DNA of 64,000 nucleotides from Ophthalmolycus amberensis (GCA_024529925.1 JAFEUB010001559.1:1-64000), one strand, 5' to 3'. Numbered from the stretch's first letter, positions 1 to 11,993 are shown. The notes: generated from the letters alone by a model not told the origin. A program made the numbers and translations.

Positions 1-950
1 TTTCTACACGAGCCGTCCAGACGCTCTGAGAAGAAGATACGGACGATCGCCACTGAAGTATCCGAGGACTTCGTCTCTGTTCACGGAAAGAAGACCGCTG
101 TTCGTGGACAAAGATTGAAAGACGGAGATCTTCCTCTCCCCACTGCTCGACTTTAACAACTGAACAACGGAGGAACACGGCAGTCCTAGAAAGCCTTTGT
201 ACAAAGCCTTGAGGACTGTTGAACGAACTCCGCTGCAGAGCAGGAGGACCGAGGGTCCGGCCGGACCTTCGCTCCGAACAACTCCAAAAGAACTCTTTCA
301 TCGGACCTTTGAAATCCAGCTCCCACCGAGCCGTCTCGGCATCTAAAAAACGAATGAGTATAATCTAAGAAGACAATTAAAGTAACGAATCAAGTGTAGT
401 AACATTTTATGTGAGCTGTAGCTTAACCCTTGCTAAACTAACTAAATATAACCTGCAATAAATATCTAATCTGCATTTAAAGTAAATTTCTCAAGTGCAT
501 TTATTTGCTTAAGTAGTAAAAGTTCCTCGTGGCAGTAAAAAGTTAAATCTATTGTCTGTCTAACAACTGAGTTCTGTAAGGTTATCCTAGAGACCGAATC
601 CACTTAACAATCCCTTACGGTTTTAGAAGTAATCCTAGCCGTTGAAACCTAACCTGGCATTTACCAAGAGCACGGATCCAGAAGAGGGAAGCTGCCATAA
701 CTGACGCGACTGGTAGGAGTGCCAGGGGCCAGGGTGGCCTCTCGGCCGAGTGCACTCAGACCGGAGGAAGCAGGGTAGACGTCGGGAGTAACGGCAGTTA
801 GCAGAGCCAGGCGAGTTCCCTCGCAAGAACACCAGCTCGACAATCTTTTAATAGAGAGCTGAGTCAGTAAGTAGCCCCGTATCGGGCCAGAAGTACCCCA
901 GGATCTAACAGTGTGAAGAGAGAGAGGGATGGAAAAAGGGGGAAACTCTG
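1..950. other. Unclassified, possible LTR or 5'-region fragment of a retroelement
   Basis: No convincing coding region is present. GC-rich blocks at about 1-340 and 650-850 flank an AT-rich block at about 350-560 that contains AATAAA near 460. This GC/AT/GC layout resembles an LTR plus leader, but no second LTR, primer-binding site or gag/pol homology can be seen. The short minus-strand open frame at the left edge has no recognisable domain. It could equally be unique intergenic DNA. Confidence 0.2.
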
Positions 951-1347
951 TCCGCTCTGGGTAGTCTGAGGTTGATTGGAAGCAGATATTACACACATGT
1001 TGAGAGAATGGAAACAAGTGGATGTTCTCCAGTCAAGCATCCGTCCACTGCATCGCGCCTTCACTTGGCTCTCACCCCACTGCACCCCCTGGGGTTTTCA
1101 GACTCCCCCCCCCCCCTCTTTTCTGCTGTTCATGGTCATGTGGAGGGGTAAATCTGACATCTTGGTGCATTAGATGTGCTTCAGATGTGGCCCCGGTGCC
1201 TACATGCTCACACGTCCGTGTCAAACACTTGTAGAACTCTAATACAAAACAGTTTCCAGCGGACGGAGTGCAGCCCCTGCAGAGCGTCTTCCATGTCTCT
1301 CGCCATCAAGAACATCTCGCCAGGGGCAATATCTGCCATTCATAATG

Positions 1348-1374
1348 GTGTGTGTGTGTGTGTGTGTGTGTGTG
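1348..1374. repeat. (GT)n microsatellite
   Basis: Uninterrupted GT dinucleotide run of about 27 bases, next to the LINE-related repeat that starts near 1420. Confidence 0.95.
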
Positions 1375-1417
1375 CATACAGTCCAAGTGTAACCAAATAT
1401 GTCTTCACTTTTCCATA

Positions 1418-1850
1418 TCACATTACATTACAGTCATTTAGCAGATGCTTTTATCCAAAGCGACTTACAATAAGTGTATTCAACATCGGTTTTCGAGAGA
1501 ACAACTACCGTAGTCACCAGAAGTCATAAGTGCATCTCCTTTCTTCAAACAAGCATCTAAGAGCATAAACCAGCACCAACGTACAGTGCAGAAACAAACG
1601 AATGCAATAAGTGCCACAAACTAATATGAATAGAATAAGTGCAATAAGCTAGTATGAATACAATAGATGCTAAGTAAGTGCTGAGTGGAAGGCTCAGGGT
1701 AGGCCTTCTTGAAGAGGTCAGTTTTCAGCCTTCGCTGAAAGATGGGCAGCGACTCCGCTGTCCTGACGTCAGTGGGGAGTTCATTCCACCGCTGAGGGGC
1801 CAGGACAGAAAACAGCCGTATATATTGCAATATGTTTAAGGTGCAGAGCA
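1418..1850 (-). mobile_element. 3' end of a LINE-type retroelement with ubiquitous teleost repeat tail
   Basis: On the minus strand, about 1850 to 1690 encodes a peptide containing LAPQRWNELPTDVRTAESLP, then FQRRLKTDLFKKAY. This is the typical C-terminal end of ORF2 in fish L2/I-type LINEs. The part at 1430-1480 (a CATTACATTACAG-like start, then TTTAGCAGATGCTTTTATCC) matches a tail found very often in fish genomes. The element is 5'-truncated and decayed. The exact LINE clade cannot be fixed by eye. Confidence 0.6.
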
Positions 1851-1884
1851 ACACGTGCAGTTTGCAGGTACGAGGAATATCTGT

Positions 1885-2260
1885 ATGTTTTTAGTTTTGG
1901 GTGAACTATCCCTTTAAGGACATCGTCCCAACATCAGTTTCCATTTTTACTCTGAAGACTCTCAGATCTATTTCTCTTTTGACTCCAGCAACATAAAACA
2001 ACTGATCAAAACACAATCCTGGGTTACAGATGTTAAAAACTGTCAAAACTTTCTTCAGTTAAACTCAGATCAATCTGAAGCCGTTGTCATCGGTCCAGAC
2101 GCCTCGAGTGATCGCTCCCCTTTTGCATCAAAGCCCAGTGCAGAAATCTGAGTGTTATCTTTGATCACAAGCTTTACTCTGAAGGCAGATGTTCATTTGT
2201 GCTTTCTGCAACTTCGTAATATTTCGGAAATCTGTTTTATCTAATAAAACAAAAAAAACA
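1885..2260 (+). mobile_element. Degenerate LINE ORF2 remnant preceded by a common fish repeat terminus
   Basis: Positions 1889-1919 read TGGGTGAACTATCCCTTTAA, a terminus shared by many fish repeats. The plus strand after it (about 1990-2240) translates with breaks to NFLQLNSDQSEAVVIGP and then a degraded equivalent of a 'GVIFD..L....HLRNIS' stretch. That is the post-reverse-transcriptase part of L2-like LINEs. Stop codons and indels show that it is dead. Confidence 0.5.
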
Positions 2261-3720
2261 CATCTGTCTCAAAAAACATTTAGTCTTGCTCGGTAGATTT
2301 AATTATTCATTTTCATGTTAGAAGTTATAAAGCACAGGTGTCACTAATAACATGACAACAACAAAGTCATGACAGTGACAGACAGTGTGCACGGTTAGCT
2401 GTTAGCTGTTAGCTGTTAGCTAAACACACTCCCAACAAAAGAAGTTTTAACCGGACCAAATTATAAAATAATTAAGAACAGTGCTTTAAGCTTCATGCTA
2501 GGTGTTGGCATGTTTACTGTTTGGCTTGTTAGCATGCTAACATTTAACAAATCGTTAGCATAAAAGGGTGCTTGGTATGTCATCACTTTTTGCTAGGAAC
2601 TAAGACATACATTACATGTTGAGTAGCATGACGCAGATGCAAAAGACAGGAGTTTCAACTCAAGTGCATTAGACTAAACAACAGGAGAACGATTACTGTT
2701 TTAAAGGTCCTGATTTGGGTTTAACTATTACATCACAGGGGTGAATAATGAGGTGGCAGTTGAGATGATAAAAAACAGAGCAAACCGAACAAGCGTGCAC
2801 TAATGACAAGCAAGACCATCTCATTACACTCTGGCCTCTTTTATTAACAGAGCGGACGAGATGACGGATTTATGAGCTCACTGGAGGCTGCAAACACCAA
2901 CAGCTATTCTCTTTTCTCATAAATTACTTTCCCATTCAGTTCCATAGTGATGAGCCTACACCCCTTTAGATGGAAATACTCCAGGGAAGTAAAAGTAAAT
3001 GGATCCAGACTTAATATAAAAAAACACTTCAATACAATACAATCTATTACAACACTACTACATAGTTTAGTGTCCGTGAGCAAGGCATCTAATCTTCAAC
3101 CATCCCGAGTGCATCAGCAGGCCGACAAACCAACAGCAGAGTCTTTAAAATGGTTGGAACAGCAGTCATTCACTCCATGTTCACAGCGCTGTCGGGTCAC
3201 AATGGAGCTGAAGCCACCAAAACACTGCTGGTATCATCTGGAGCAGCTGGTGCAGGAGATAAACAAGGGCCATCTCAATGCTACATTTTTGGTGGGGTTT
3301 ATATGAAAGCATGTAATGACACCATGTGTGAGTAATGCAGGGTCAGAAGTGAGGGTTTTATAATAATACAGGAGCTGACAGATGAAAACAAATACTCATG
3401 CAGGAAGATGCAAAACAGAAAAACGTTAGCAAAAAGCAGACGAATAAATCCACTTTGTGGCTTTTGAGATGCTTTTTGGATAACATTTTGAATTAAAACA
3501 TTTACAGTAAAGTCATTTGAGAGTTGAAGTGGTGTCATCACACTGCTGATTGTTTTTGCATGGTCTTATGCTTGCAATGTGACATGTATTTATGAAAACA
3601 ATTATGTAAATGAGGAAAATGCAACGATTTAATTCATGATCCATTATCATGTATTGTTTTACAATGATACATGACTGGTTTTTTTTGATCAAGTAATGCA
3701 GCATTTACAAGGTTAGCACA
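2261..3720. other. Intergenic, no gene seen
   Basis: AT-rich DNA with no exon-like block. A short tandem run of GTTAGCT units occurs at about 2394-2420. The open frame at 2947-3306 has no recognisable domain and no conserved-looking composition. Confidence 0.6.
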
Positions 3721-3939
3721 AGAAAATACAGATTGTCGTCCCATTTTGCTACAACAATGTTTGGGACTATTCATTTTAACATCTTTTCACACATTTGTAA
3801 AAACTCAATGGCAGGTTTCACCGTCGGTGTTCTCGTCATTTTGGTCGGTCAATACGATCTCTGGGGACAGATGTTCTGGTCAGACTGGGAGAGATTAAAT
3901 CTCGGTTGGAGGTGCAAGCACACACACAGACAGAGAATA

Positions 3940-3980
3940 CGGGAGCAATTTGGGGTTAAGTGTCTTGCTCAAAACTGCTT
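3940..3980 (+). repeat. Fragment of a fish interspersed repeat ('GGTTAAGTGTCTTGCTCAA' type)
   Basis: GCAATTTGGGGTTAAGTGTC followed by TTGCTCAA matches the core of an abundant fish repeat. A longer copy of the same family lies at 6790-7015 (GCGGTTCAGTGTCTTGATCA) and the 5' part of the family at 44050-44110. Confidence 0.5.
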
Positions 3981-4029
3981 TAATTGCCTGGAGCTAGAGA
4001 AACTGTTTAACTGAACAACAGAAAAGTAA

Positions 4030-4390
4030 AACTATGGACTCTACACAATATTGTTACTAGCTGTTTATATTAGTTATTAAGGTCGTTGTCATATGTTAAT
4101 AGGTGATAAGGCCTTCATAAGTCCTTATAAGATGCTTATTAATGTTGTTATGTGTTAGTAAGACTATATAAGTGTTAATAATAGCATCATCGGCATTATA
4201 AAACATTTATCAGCACTTCAAAGAAAATTGTTAACAATTTATGAGTTTCTTGTATTTTATATTAGCATCACACTAGTGTTAACTAACTTATCTATTATGT
4301 CCTTATTAAACCTACTTAGCGTTTTTGTTGCTTTATTATGCGTTTATAGCAGTTAACTATGCACTTATTAACAACTGTGTTTTTTGCAGT
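4030..4390. repeat. AT-rich MITE-like interspersed repeat
   Basis: The block is built of TTAATAGGTGATAAGGCCTT, then CATAAGTCCTTATAAGATGC and related TTATTA/ATAAG words. This is a composition I recognise from a repeated element scattered through fish genomes. It carries no coding capacity. Its borders are approximate and its superfamily is unknown. Confidence 0.45.
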
Positions 4391-6780
4391 TCCCCCATTT
4401 AGAATGAGAACTACATGTCAAAGTTAATAAAATGTAAATAAAAAACGACATAAATCAAACATTTTAGCGATGAAGCACAAAAATACAGAATGTTGTAACC
4501 TTGACCACATGTAGTGTGGTCAAGGTTAATATACACAATATACACAATAATATAATAATGTCATGACCCTGTAGATTTATCTCCTGACTGATACTCGGGG
4601 TCTCTACCTCCAGGTTGGGAATAACTGTCGGTGGCTTTATTGAAATAAATAAGTCCGAACTGGAACGTTTTAACTAAATTGCTTGTCAGTCAAAAGAGTC
4701 GCTCTTTATCTCTTGCTCGCAGGTGAAATAATTAATGGCTGACAGGGAACAAATCAATTGATTCTACTTAAAGGAATATTCCAACAGTCTGGGAGAATAC
4801 GTTGGTTTACTAGAACAAGATGAGGTGTAAGGTAATAGTATTCTTTTTCACGCTTACAGTCTTTATGCTCAGCAACAATAGACACAAAAGACACTATGCA
4901 TGAAACAACCGTATATATTCCTACGCCGTCCAAAGACGACCAAAACTGACGCTAGAAGGGTCAAGTAGTGCACAGCGGGCAACACTATGAGAGCGGTGAA
5001 GCAAAAACAATGAGTTTAAAGAAGCTGCAGGAACTTCAGTAGAGCCGAGGGGATCGGCAGGGTCGGGTGACGATTGTCTTTGTGTTTATCGACACCTTTC
5101 ACATCACACATAGTCATTTGAGCAAAATATTGATAAGAGCATCTTTAAGATTTGTTTGGTCATAAAAGTCTCGCATTAAGATATGGAACTATCATGTGAC
5201 ACATACTTTCTACAGCACTTTTCAGTGACATGACTCTTTGGAGGCTTTGCTTTACTAAGACCTGTTTGAAATCCAGGAGCAGAGCCACTGAACTGGGAGA
5301 GGAGAAGTGGGAATAGTGATAGAGCTCTCCTCTAATCCAACATATCTACCATCCACCCGTCTCAGATTGGAGAAGATTATTAAGAACAGTGCGGTCTAAT
5401 CCTTTCTTCCTCATCACTCTCCCTCCCACAGCTCACTCTCAGCGGTCCAGTCACTTATTTCTCTGTGCCTGGAGCTCCATTGTTGGTACAAAACATCAGT
5501 GAGCCAGACATGTTTCTTCATTTCGATAAACAGTTGGTTTCCTCAATTCCACATACACGAAACAGCTGCTGGAAATATTCTTTCTGCATGAGCACCAAAT
5601 CTGCAGCTGGAAATTTTCCACAACAAAATACACAAATTCCTCCTGTTTGAGTGACATTAGCTTGACATTTCGGAGATGATGAAGCCATATATTTATTTAT
5701 TTTTGATTACGGTACTTGAGTACCTGGTTCAGTTGACTTGAGTCTGAGAGCAACACAAACAAGATGGGGAAGTTCGAAAGTTAAGCCGGACTAATGAATT
5801 GTTGAATTTGGTCTTTTCATTTGTTGATAATAACAAAAATATAGAATATTGCCATTGTTATCCTGACGTATCCTCAAAACACAGATGTCAAATGATGGCA
5901 GATGGATCTGAGAAATGTGTAGAATAAAAATGTGGGGTAAACATTTATTAAACGTGTATAACCTGCAGTACAGCACTTTTATAATTAACTCGGACACATG
6001 AGGGAAATATTTTTATTTTTAAAGATTTCTTGGTTTTTCTCTGTGAAACTTTAAAACTTGTTGCTGCGTTGTCGCCTGCAGCTGTCGTGTTGTTCTGGTT
6101 ATTCTACAGTCTGTCTTTCTCTTCTCCCACCCATCACTTTACTTTATCATCATCATTTCTCGCTCACTTTCCCAAAGTAGCTTTTCTTCTTTACCTGCAT
6201 CTGAGTTTTGTATCGGTGCCCGCTCAAAATCCCTTTCTTATACGTGATGTGGTCAAATGAACCTTCATACATCCTTTAATGCATCTAGCTGTGGATGAAT
6301 CATTAGATGTTCCCTTGTTGTGGAGAACGCTCAGCAGCTGCCTGGTCTGGGGTTTGTTTCATCCCAAAACACACAGAGGAATCAGTCACTACAAACACCT
6401 CTCATTTTCTTTCCCGTAACAAATAAGCCGATGGCACATTTCTTACAGGAAAATTGCTTCAGTGCGTGTTCCATTGACGCTAAATCTGCTCCTGAAGTCT
6501 CATTCTTGGCTCGTGGTTTATGTAAAATCAATCGAACACTCTTGTGTCATCTAACTGGAATGGAGTCGATACTTTCTGAAGGTGTGTGCGTCTCTAATGC
6601 TGCTTGTGAGCACATAATCGGTTCAGTACAGTACAGCATGTACTGGCAGTTCAGTCCCATAGAAATCTATTGTCATTGCTGTTACTTGCCGCCCTGAATC
6701 TGCACCATGCTGAGCTTTATCACCGGCTGAAGCTCAAAGGGAGGAGAGTTAATCTTTGTGACCCGGTGACTTAGGACAAA
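4391..6780. other. Intergenic, no gene seen
   Basis: No exon with recognisable protein similarity was found. Positions 4768-4830 (TTAAAGGAATATTCCAACAG, then a ...GGGAGAATAC... stretch) resemble the terminus of the TTAGC-rich MITE family annotated at 26045-26345. The open frames at 6030-6260 and 6320-6697 look like chance. Confidence 0.55.
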
Positions 6781-6787
6781 CAAACAC

Positions 6788-7015
6788 AGGCTGTATTTAT
6801 ATAGCGTCTTTCTACTTTACGGGACAAAGCGGTTTATAATGTGCTTCTCGTTCAGCCATTCACGTGTGCATTTTTGCGAGCCCTTCGGGACCAACTTGCG
6901 GTTCAGTGTCTTGATCAAGCACTTTTTGACATGTGCATGGAGCCTGGTATCGAACTGCCAATCTTGTGATTAATAAAGAACGTCCTGCTCTACTTTCTGA
7001 GTCACAGCAACACAT
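6788..7015 (+). repeat. Abundant teleost interspersed repeat (untranslated, decayed)
   Basis: The order of blocks is TTTATATAGCGTCTTTCTAC, a CATTCACG motif, GCGGTTCAGTGTCTTGATCA, then GGTATCGAACTGCC, ending in TGAGTCACAGC. This is the standard order of a very common fish repeat whose other fragments lie at 3940-3980 and 44050-44110. It is diverged and non-coding. Confidence 0.6.
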
Positions 7016-7148
7016 TCTCATCCGACTTCGTCCCCAGGCAGCTACCTACTATGCTGTGAAGTCTGGCCCTGGTGTTTTTTCCTGTGAACCAGACTTTAGG
7101 CCTGTTGTGACCATGAGGAGCCCTGACTTTTGTCACGCAATTATATAG

Positions 7149-7646
7149 TTACAGACTGTATATAAGATGTGAACGTAGTCATCGTGATGTCACCCAGTGC
7201 TTTGTGGACTGCTGTTATGAAGCCTTGAGATTGGCGTTTTGGCCGTCGCCATCTTGTTGTTTTTTTTGCAACCGATGAACAGAAGTGACCATATTAGGAC
7301 ATCGGAGGAGTGACGTTGTATACGGCTCTGGTAGGGCAGCGACTTGTTCATGTAAGGTAGCCCCGCCCTAAAGCATCCCCTGCTTTATGGTCTATTTGAC
7401 TCTAAATGGACCATAACTTACTAAATGAACATCATGCTGTATTGAAGAAGACTTGAAACTAGAGATTGAGACCATAAACTCATGTTTACAATGTTTACTG
7501 AGGTAATAAATAAAGAGAGAAGTAGAGTCATTTTCTCATAGACTTCTATACAACCAGAGGAGTCGCCCCCTGGTGGACACTAGAGAGAATGCACGTTTAA
7601 GACACTTTCACATTGGCATCACTCTTCAAAACCGGAGGTTGCCGCC
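7149..7646 (+). mobile_element. MITE-like element with CTGTATATAAG terminus
   Basis: It begins with CTGTATATAAGATGTGAACG, then TGATGTCACCC, then GTCGCCATCTTG. It runs through CATAGACTTCTATAC at about 7537 and TCGCCCCCTGGTGGACACTA to a right end at GGTTGCCGCCTGTATATAAT. A second, shorter copy of the left part lies at 14857-15040 in the same orientation. It is non-coding, probably a non-autonomous DNA transposon. The right end runs directly into the 14-bp tandem array. Confidence 0.6.
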
Positions 7647-7772
7647 TGTATATAATGGCCTGTATATAATGGCCTGTATATAATGGCCTGTATATAATGG
7701 CCTGTATATAATGGCCTGTATATAATGGCCTGTATATAATGGCCTGTATATAATGGCCTGTATATAATGGCT
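7647..7772 (+). repeat. 14-bp tandem array, 9 copies (TGTATATAATGGCC)
   Basis: Nine head-to-tail copies start at 7647, 7661, 7675, 7689, 7703, 7717, 7731, 7745 and 7759. All are identical except the last, which passes into GGCTGG. Each copy contains TATATAA. The unit equals the right terminus of the preceding MITE-like element, so the array grew from a transposon end. The repetitive 'YRPLYTGHYIQAI' reading on the minus strand is an artefact of this array. Confidence 0.95.
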
Positions 7773-7923
7773 GGTGTATTGCAGTAGTCCAAAGGAAGCG
7801 TAGCGTTGAAGTTCTTTTTATGAGTAGTTCCCAGACCAAATAATATTCTTCTCGTTCTGAACGGGCACTGCACTTTAAACCGTCTACATATGTTTGCTCC
7901 TTGGCTGTGTGTACACTTATAAA

Positions 7924-7969
7924 TGTGTGCGTGTGTGTGTGTGTGTGCGTGTGTGTGTGTGTGTGTGTA
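7924..7969. repeat. (GT)n microsatellite
   Basis: GT run of about 46 bases with two interrupting C bases. Confidence 0.95.
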
Positions 7970-8600
7970 TGTAGCATCTTCTCACCACATCCAACCCTCT
8001 CCTGGCTCACAAACACAGGAATAAACACAGGAACAAACACAGGAAGACGTTCTCATTAGCAGCCGAGTTAAACAAGGAACCAATCGTCACCAGGAGTGTT
8101 ATTCTCTCTGACGAACAAGCTCGTACGTGTTGGAGAGACTGAAGAGGAAAAAGGGATTTCTTCAGAGGCAACAGCGTTGTTTCGTTTATCACAAAGAGCT
8201 TCACATCTGGAAATGTTGGAGGCTGGTTTGAATTTTGTTTTGATGAGATCTGTTGACAAGTTGAAGGATGTTTTAAAAGTTTAGATTCCTAGTGTCTGGG
8301 GGATCATGCATACATCAGGACTTTAGACAAGTGTACCACATGAGGCAGTTCTGTTTGGCTTTGACATAAAGACTGAGGGGGATATTCCTCAAACTAGATG
8401 CTGTGCGTGTCTGGACAACAATGGAGTGCAAAGAAAAGTGTTTTCTGCTGCAGAGCCTTAAATGTTGGTTCAAGAGAAGACACTTTTGGAAGCACGAGCA
8501 TGCATTCATTATGCATCATGGCCAACGAACAAAGGTTCCGTTCGGTTACATCATGATGCGTTCAGGCTCTGTTCAGTAGAAATGAGTACTATTGGGCGAA
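7970..8600. other. Intergenic, no gene seen
   Basis: A short ACAGGAA(T/C)AAAC triplication occurs at about 8017-8045. Nothing else was recognised. Confidence 0.5.
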
Positions 8601-8603
8601 GGT

Positions 8604-8910
8604 AAATTACAACGTTATCCATGATGTGTTTAAATGTAATCTCGGAAAATGTAGTTTTGGTGAGAAACGTCAATAAATACATTTGTTTGAAGGAGATGTT
8701 TTCACAACAACATAACTAGATATTAGAGATTAATTATGACCCGAGCAGCTTACTGTATAATACTGTATAATCATTAAAACTGATAATGACAAGATTTGTT
8801 TTAATCTTGATCTTTTAATTCCTTATGATTTGAATTTGAATTGATGTGAATTTGTATGGATTACAACAACAAAGTAAAAGGATAACATTTGGACTTTTTG
8901 ATGGTTTACA
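8604..8910 (+). repeat. Unclassified interspersed repeat, copy 1
   Basis: This stretch aligns by eye over about 300 bp with 52700-53025, in the same orientation. Shared ordered blocks are ATGATGTGTT(T/C)AAATGTAAT, a GAGAAAC..(C)AATAAATA stretch, GTTTGAAG...TTTTCACA, AATTATK...CCG..., AGCAGCTTA...TAATAC, and a TTTTAAT/TTTAATTT-rich 3' end followed by TTTACAC. No open frame or clear terminal repeats are seen. The family is unknown to me. Confidence 0.6.
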
Positions 8911-10380
8911 CTGACTCCAGACTCCAGCGCTGTTGAACTGATGAAAAGTTCAGGGATCACAAAAGTGATTGAAATTTTACCCAAAGAGGAACGTGAAAGT
9001 GTGAACCAAATTTCTGTTGCTAAAAAATAATTTATGCGGTTCTTATTGTACTTTAGTATAGAACCACCTAAAAATGAGAATCGTCAAATTGTTTTTGTGT
9101 TTGTTGACGGCACACGGAGAGTCCGTTTCCGGTTCCCCATCACTACTCCCCTTTAAGAGACGAGTGGGAGAAATGAAAGGGAAGACAGATTATTAACATT
9201 CCTTTGGCTCCATAGTCAGATGCAACCAGTTAGGAGACAGGAAGTGAATAACATTTCAAACCGTTGTAGGAGCCTGTAATGAGTCATCTTTGTTATAGAG
9301 CATCTTTGGTTGTACCAGACATTGCACCTTTTATCTCAATATTCTGTCCTCCATTCTGTTTTAATGGCAACTTTTACATTTAAAGTCGATCCACTTTTGG
9401 CCCACAGCGTCACATTTCAGTCTCACCCCTGCTGACTACAATCTGCCCGAGAGACAGAAACACCGGCAGGCCGACAGACAGTGAGAGAGAGTGTCAGTCA
9501 GCAGATAGGTTTAAATTAAACAAATGACTTCATGGAATTAGCTTTTAATTCCCCAGTTACAGCAGGCGAGGGGAAAATGGATGAGGTACGTGTTGATGTA
9601 ATTGTGACGTTTGCCGTGCAGCTGATTGGTGCCGTTCTCTCACATGCAGAAGTTGGTTTCCGCCTGCCTCTGTGGCCTCCAGCAGCTGCTGGATAATCCC
9701 CTTGAGCCTGCGTCCTATTCAGCTTTTAAAAGCCGCTATAAACTGTTGATTTTGTAATAGCCGTGTCACATCAAGGGTACAAATCTACACCGTCCCGCTT
9801 TTCATCTGCACGCTGCGGTCGAGTCACAGTCACGACTCTGCGGCACCGTTACAGACATTTTCAGATCTTGTAATTCGGCAGCGATGTCATCTTTCTGAGG
9901 CGATCACTTCTTATCGATGAGTCATATTGGTCTGTCTGTCCTGAGGATAAAACATTAGTGGCAGAACAAATCATTTACGGTAAATCTGCTGAACATTAGA
10001 ATCACAAACTTATCTGTTCTTCTTCTCTTCTTTTTAGTAATTGAGCGGTTTCCTTCTGGACAGATTACTATCTGGACACAAACATCTCCCTCAAGCATAA
10101 ACACATGGACTAATCGTTGTAATTTACAATCTGTTCTCACTCCCAGATTGTCGGTGCCTCTCCACATCAGAAATCAATGTGCTATGTAGCGGGCTTTCCA
10201 CTAACTCCACTGTAAACCCTCCCGCAGCTTAATGGACTGTGAGAGTATGTGACGTGTGTCTCCTCAGGCCGTGTGGGCGGTGTGGTGGATGGGTTCAACA
10301 AACACAGGTCTTCCGACCAAAGAGACCTGCGTTTGTGTCCCGCGCAAAACTAAAAGTTAATGTTGACATTTTGTCACCAG
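8911..10380. other. Intergenic (possible upstream or intron 1 region of slc12a5), no gene seen
   Basis: This is non-repetitive sequence with no recognisable exon. Because the first coding exon of slc12a5 lies upstream of 14440, this stretch may be intronic or promoter DNA, but nothing in it proves this. Confidence 0.4.
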
Positions 10381-10392
10381 TAGCTAGTGATG

Positions 10393-10848
10393 TGAGTCGT
10401 GAGTCGTTAGTGTTGCTAGTCACATGAATCGTTTGTCCCTTACTAGTGACATGAGTCGTTAGTGTTGCTAGTCACATGAATCGTTTGTCCCTTACTAGTA
10501 ACGTGAGTCGTTAGTGTTGCTAGTCACATGAATCGTTTGTCCCTTACTAGTGACGTGAGTCGTTAGTGTTGCTAGTCACATGAATCGTTTGTCCCTTACT
10601 AGTGACGTGAGTCGTTAGTGTTGCTAGTCACATGAATCGTTTGTCCCTTACTAGTGACGTGAGTCGTTAGTGTTGCTAGTCACATGAATCGTTTGTCCCT
10701 TACTAGTGACGTGAGTCGTTAGTGTTGCTAGTCACATGAATCGTTTGTCCCTTACTAGTGATGTGAGTCGTTAGTGTTGCTAGTCACATGAATCGTTTGT
10801 CCCTTACTAGTGACATGAGTCGTTAGTGTTGCTAGTCACATGAATCGC
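10393..10848. repeat. 52-bp minisatellite, about 8.6 copies
   Basis: GAGTCGTTAGTGTTGCTAGT recurs at 10401, 10453, 10505, 10557, 10609, 10661, 10713, 10765 and 10817, an exact 52-bp period with very few substitutions. Each unit splits into two diverged halves of 25 and 27 bp, ACTAGTGACRTGAGTCGTTA and GCTAGTCACATGAATCGTTT, so it is a dimer of an older 26-bp unit. A truncated unit precedes it at 10393. Confidence 0.95.
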
Positions 10849-11993
10849 CCCTAAATTTGCATATGGCCCGAGATATATTTGGCTTTAAGTAAAATGTGTC
10901 AACAACTATCGGATGCATTGCCATGAAATTTGATACAGATGGTTCAAGATACCCACAGGATGAATTTATCTTTGATTATATTAAAAGAGAAGAATATTAA
11001 TTTCAGATTTACAAAGTAACACATGAGCGATTGAGCCGTTAAGTCTTCACTTATTTACTTCCAATTTCAACTGCATCATTTCATTAAGACCTTATTACAC
11101 ATAAGCCAATAAACTCTTCCTCCTTGCACACACTAAGCAACGGGCTGAAGATTAAAGCAATGTTGTGTTCTAGAGGTGCATTAGAAACTAGTTTTAGCGC
11201 ATTGCATACAGACAAAGGAGCACAAAAGAGCTCATCCTGGGGCAGAAACTTGCTGTGGACATGAATGTTTTCTGCATATTCTCAGAAGCTTTTACAACTG
11301 AATACAGATCCGTCTCAAGTGCCGTTCACACCCACATGAACCTAGTTCTCTTCAGCTGCAGGAATGTATCTATGTAGGTCACCTTTGACACTCTTTTATC
11401 TCCCGGCCAATGATTCTCCTGAGTTATAATGAAAGGGAAACTGGGTTGTCTGGACTAAAAATGTTTTCTTCTTGCTGCATTGCAGCCCCCAGGTAAGCTG
11501 CCAGACCAGCTGACTCATCTTTGAAAACATGTTTTTTTCCAGATGATCTGTTGTCTGAATCTGTATCCTGTGCAGCTTCCCTCTTGTGTCAAATTAAAGT
11601 GATAAAGAGAATCGTCGGCATGCTCACAGTGACAATGCTGACGTTCAGCTGTAGAGACTTATTTATTTTGCGTGTCAAGAAAGTCGCAGTGAAATATCTA
11701 CTGAGTGCATCTTTCTAGTTTTAAAGCGTAACTGACACACTTCTAAATGCAGCACAAATTACATGATACGTGCGGGAATTAAGAAAACTACAATGACAGG
11801 CGAGGTAAGACGGATTTAACCTCATCCGTCACAGTAATGGATCAGGAGATCAATGTCAGCAACACCTCTGGCTGGTTGATTACACTCCGAGTTCACTCAC
11901 TGAAGGATGAGGTCGGTGGGATTTAGTGTGAGAAGAAGAAGTGAGGTGTGTTTTTGGAAAGCTTGTAAATTAAACTTTATTGTCGACATTTGT

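Noticed and set aside
2947..3306. 119-residue plus-strand frame
   Set aside because: No domain, no splice or promoter context, and AT-rich intergenic composition.
7597..8040. 147-residue minus-strand frame with a repetitive YRPLYTGHYIQAI pattern
   Set aside because: It is created by reading through the 14-bp array and a GT microsatellite; no protein domain is present.
10393..10848. CRISPR-like regular repeat
   Set aside because: Copies are contiguous with no unique spacers, and the genome is vertebrate. It is a minisatellite.
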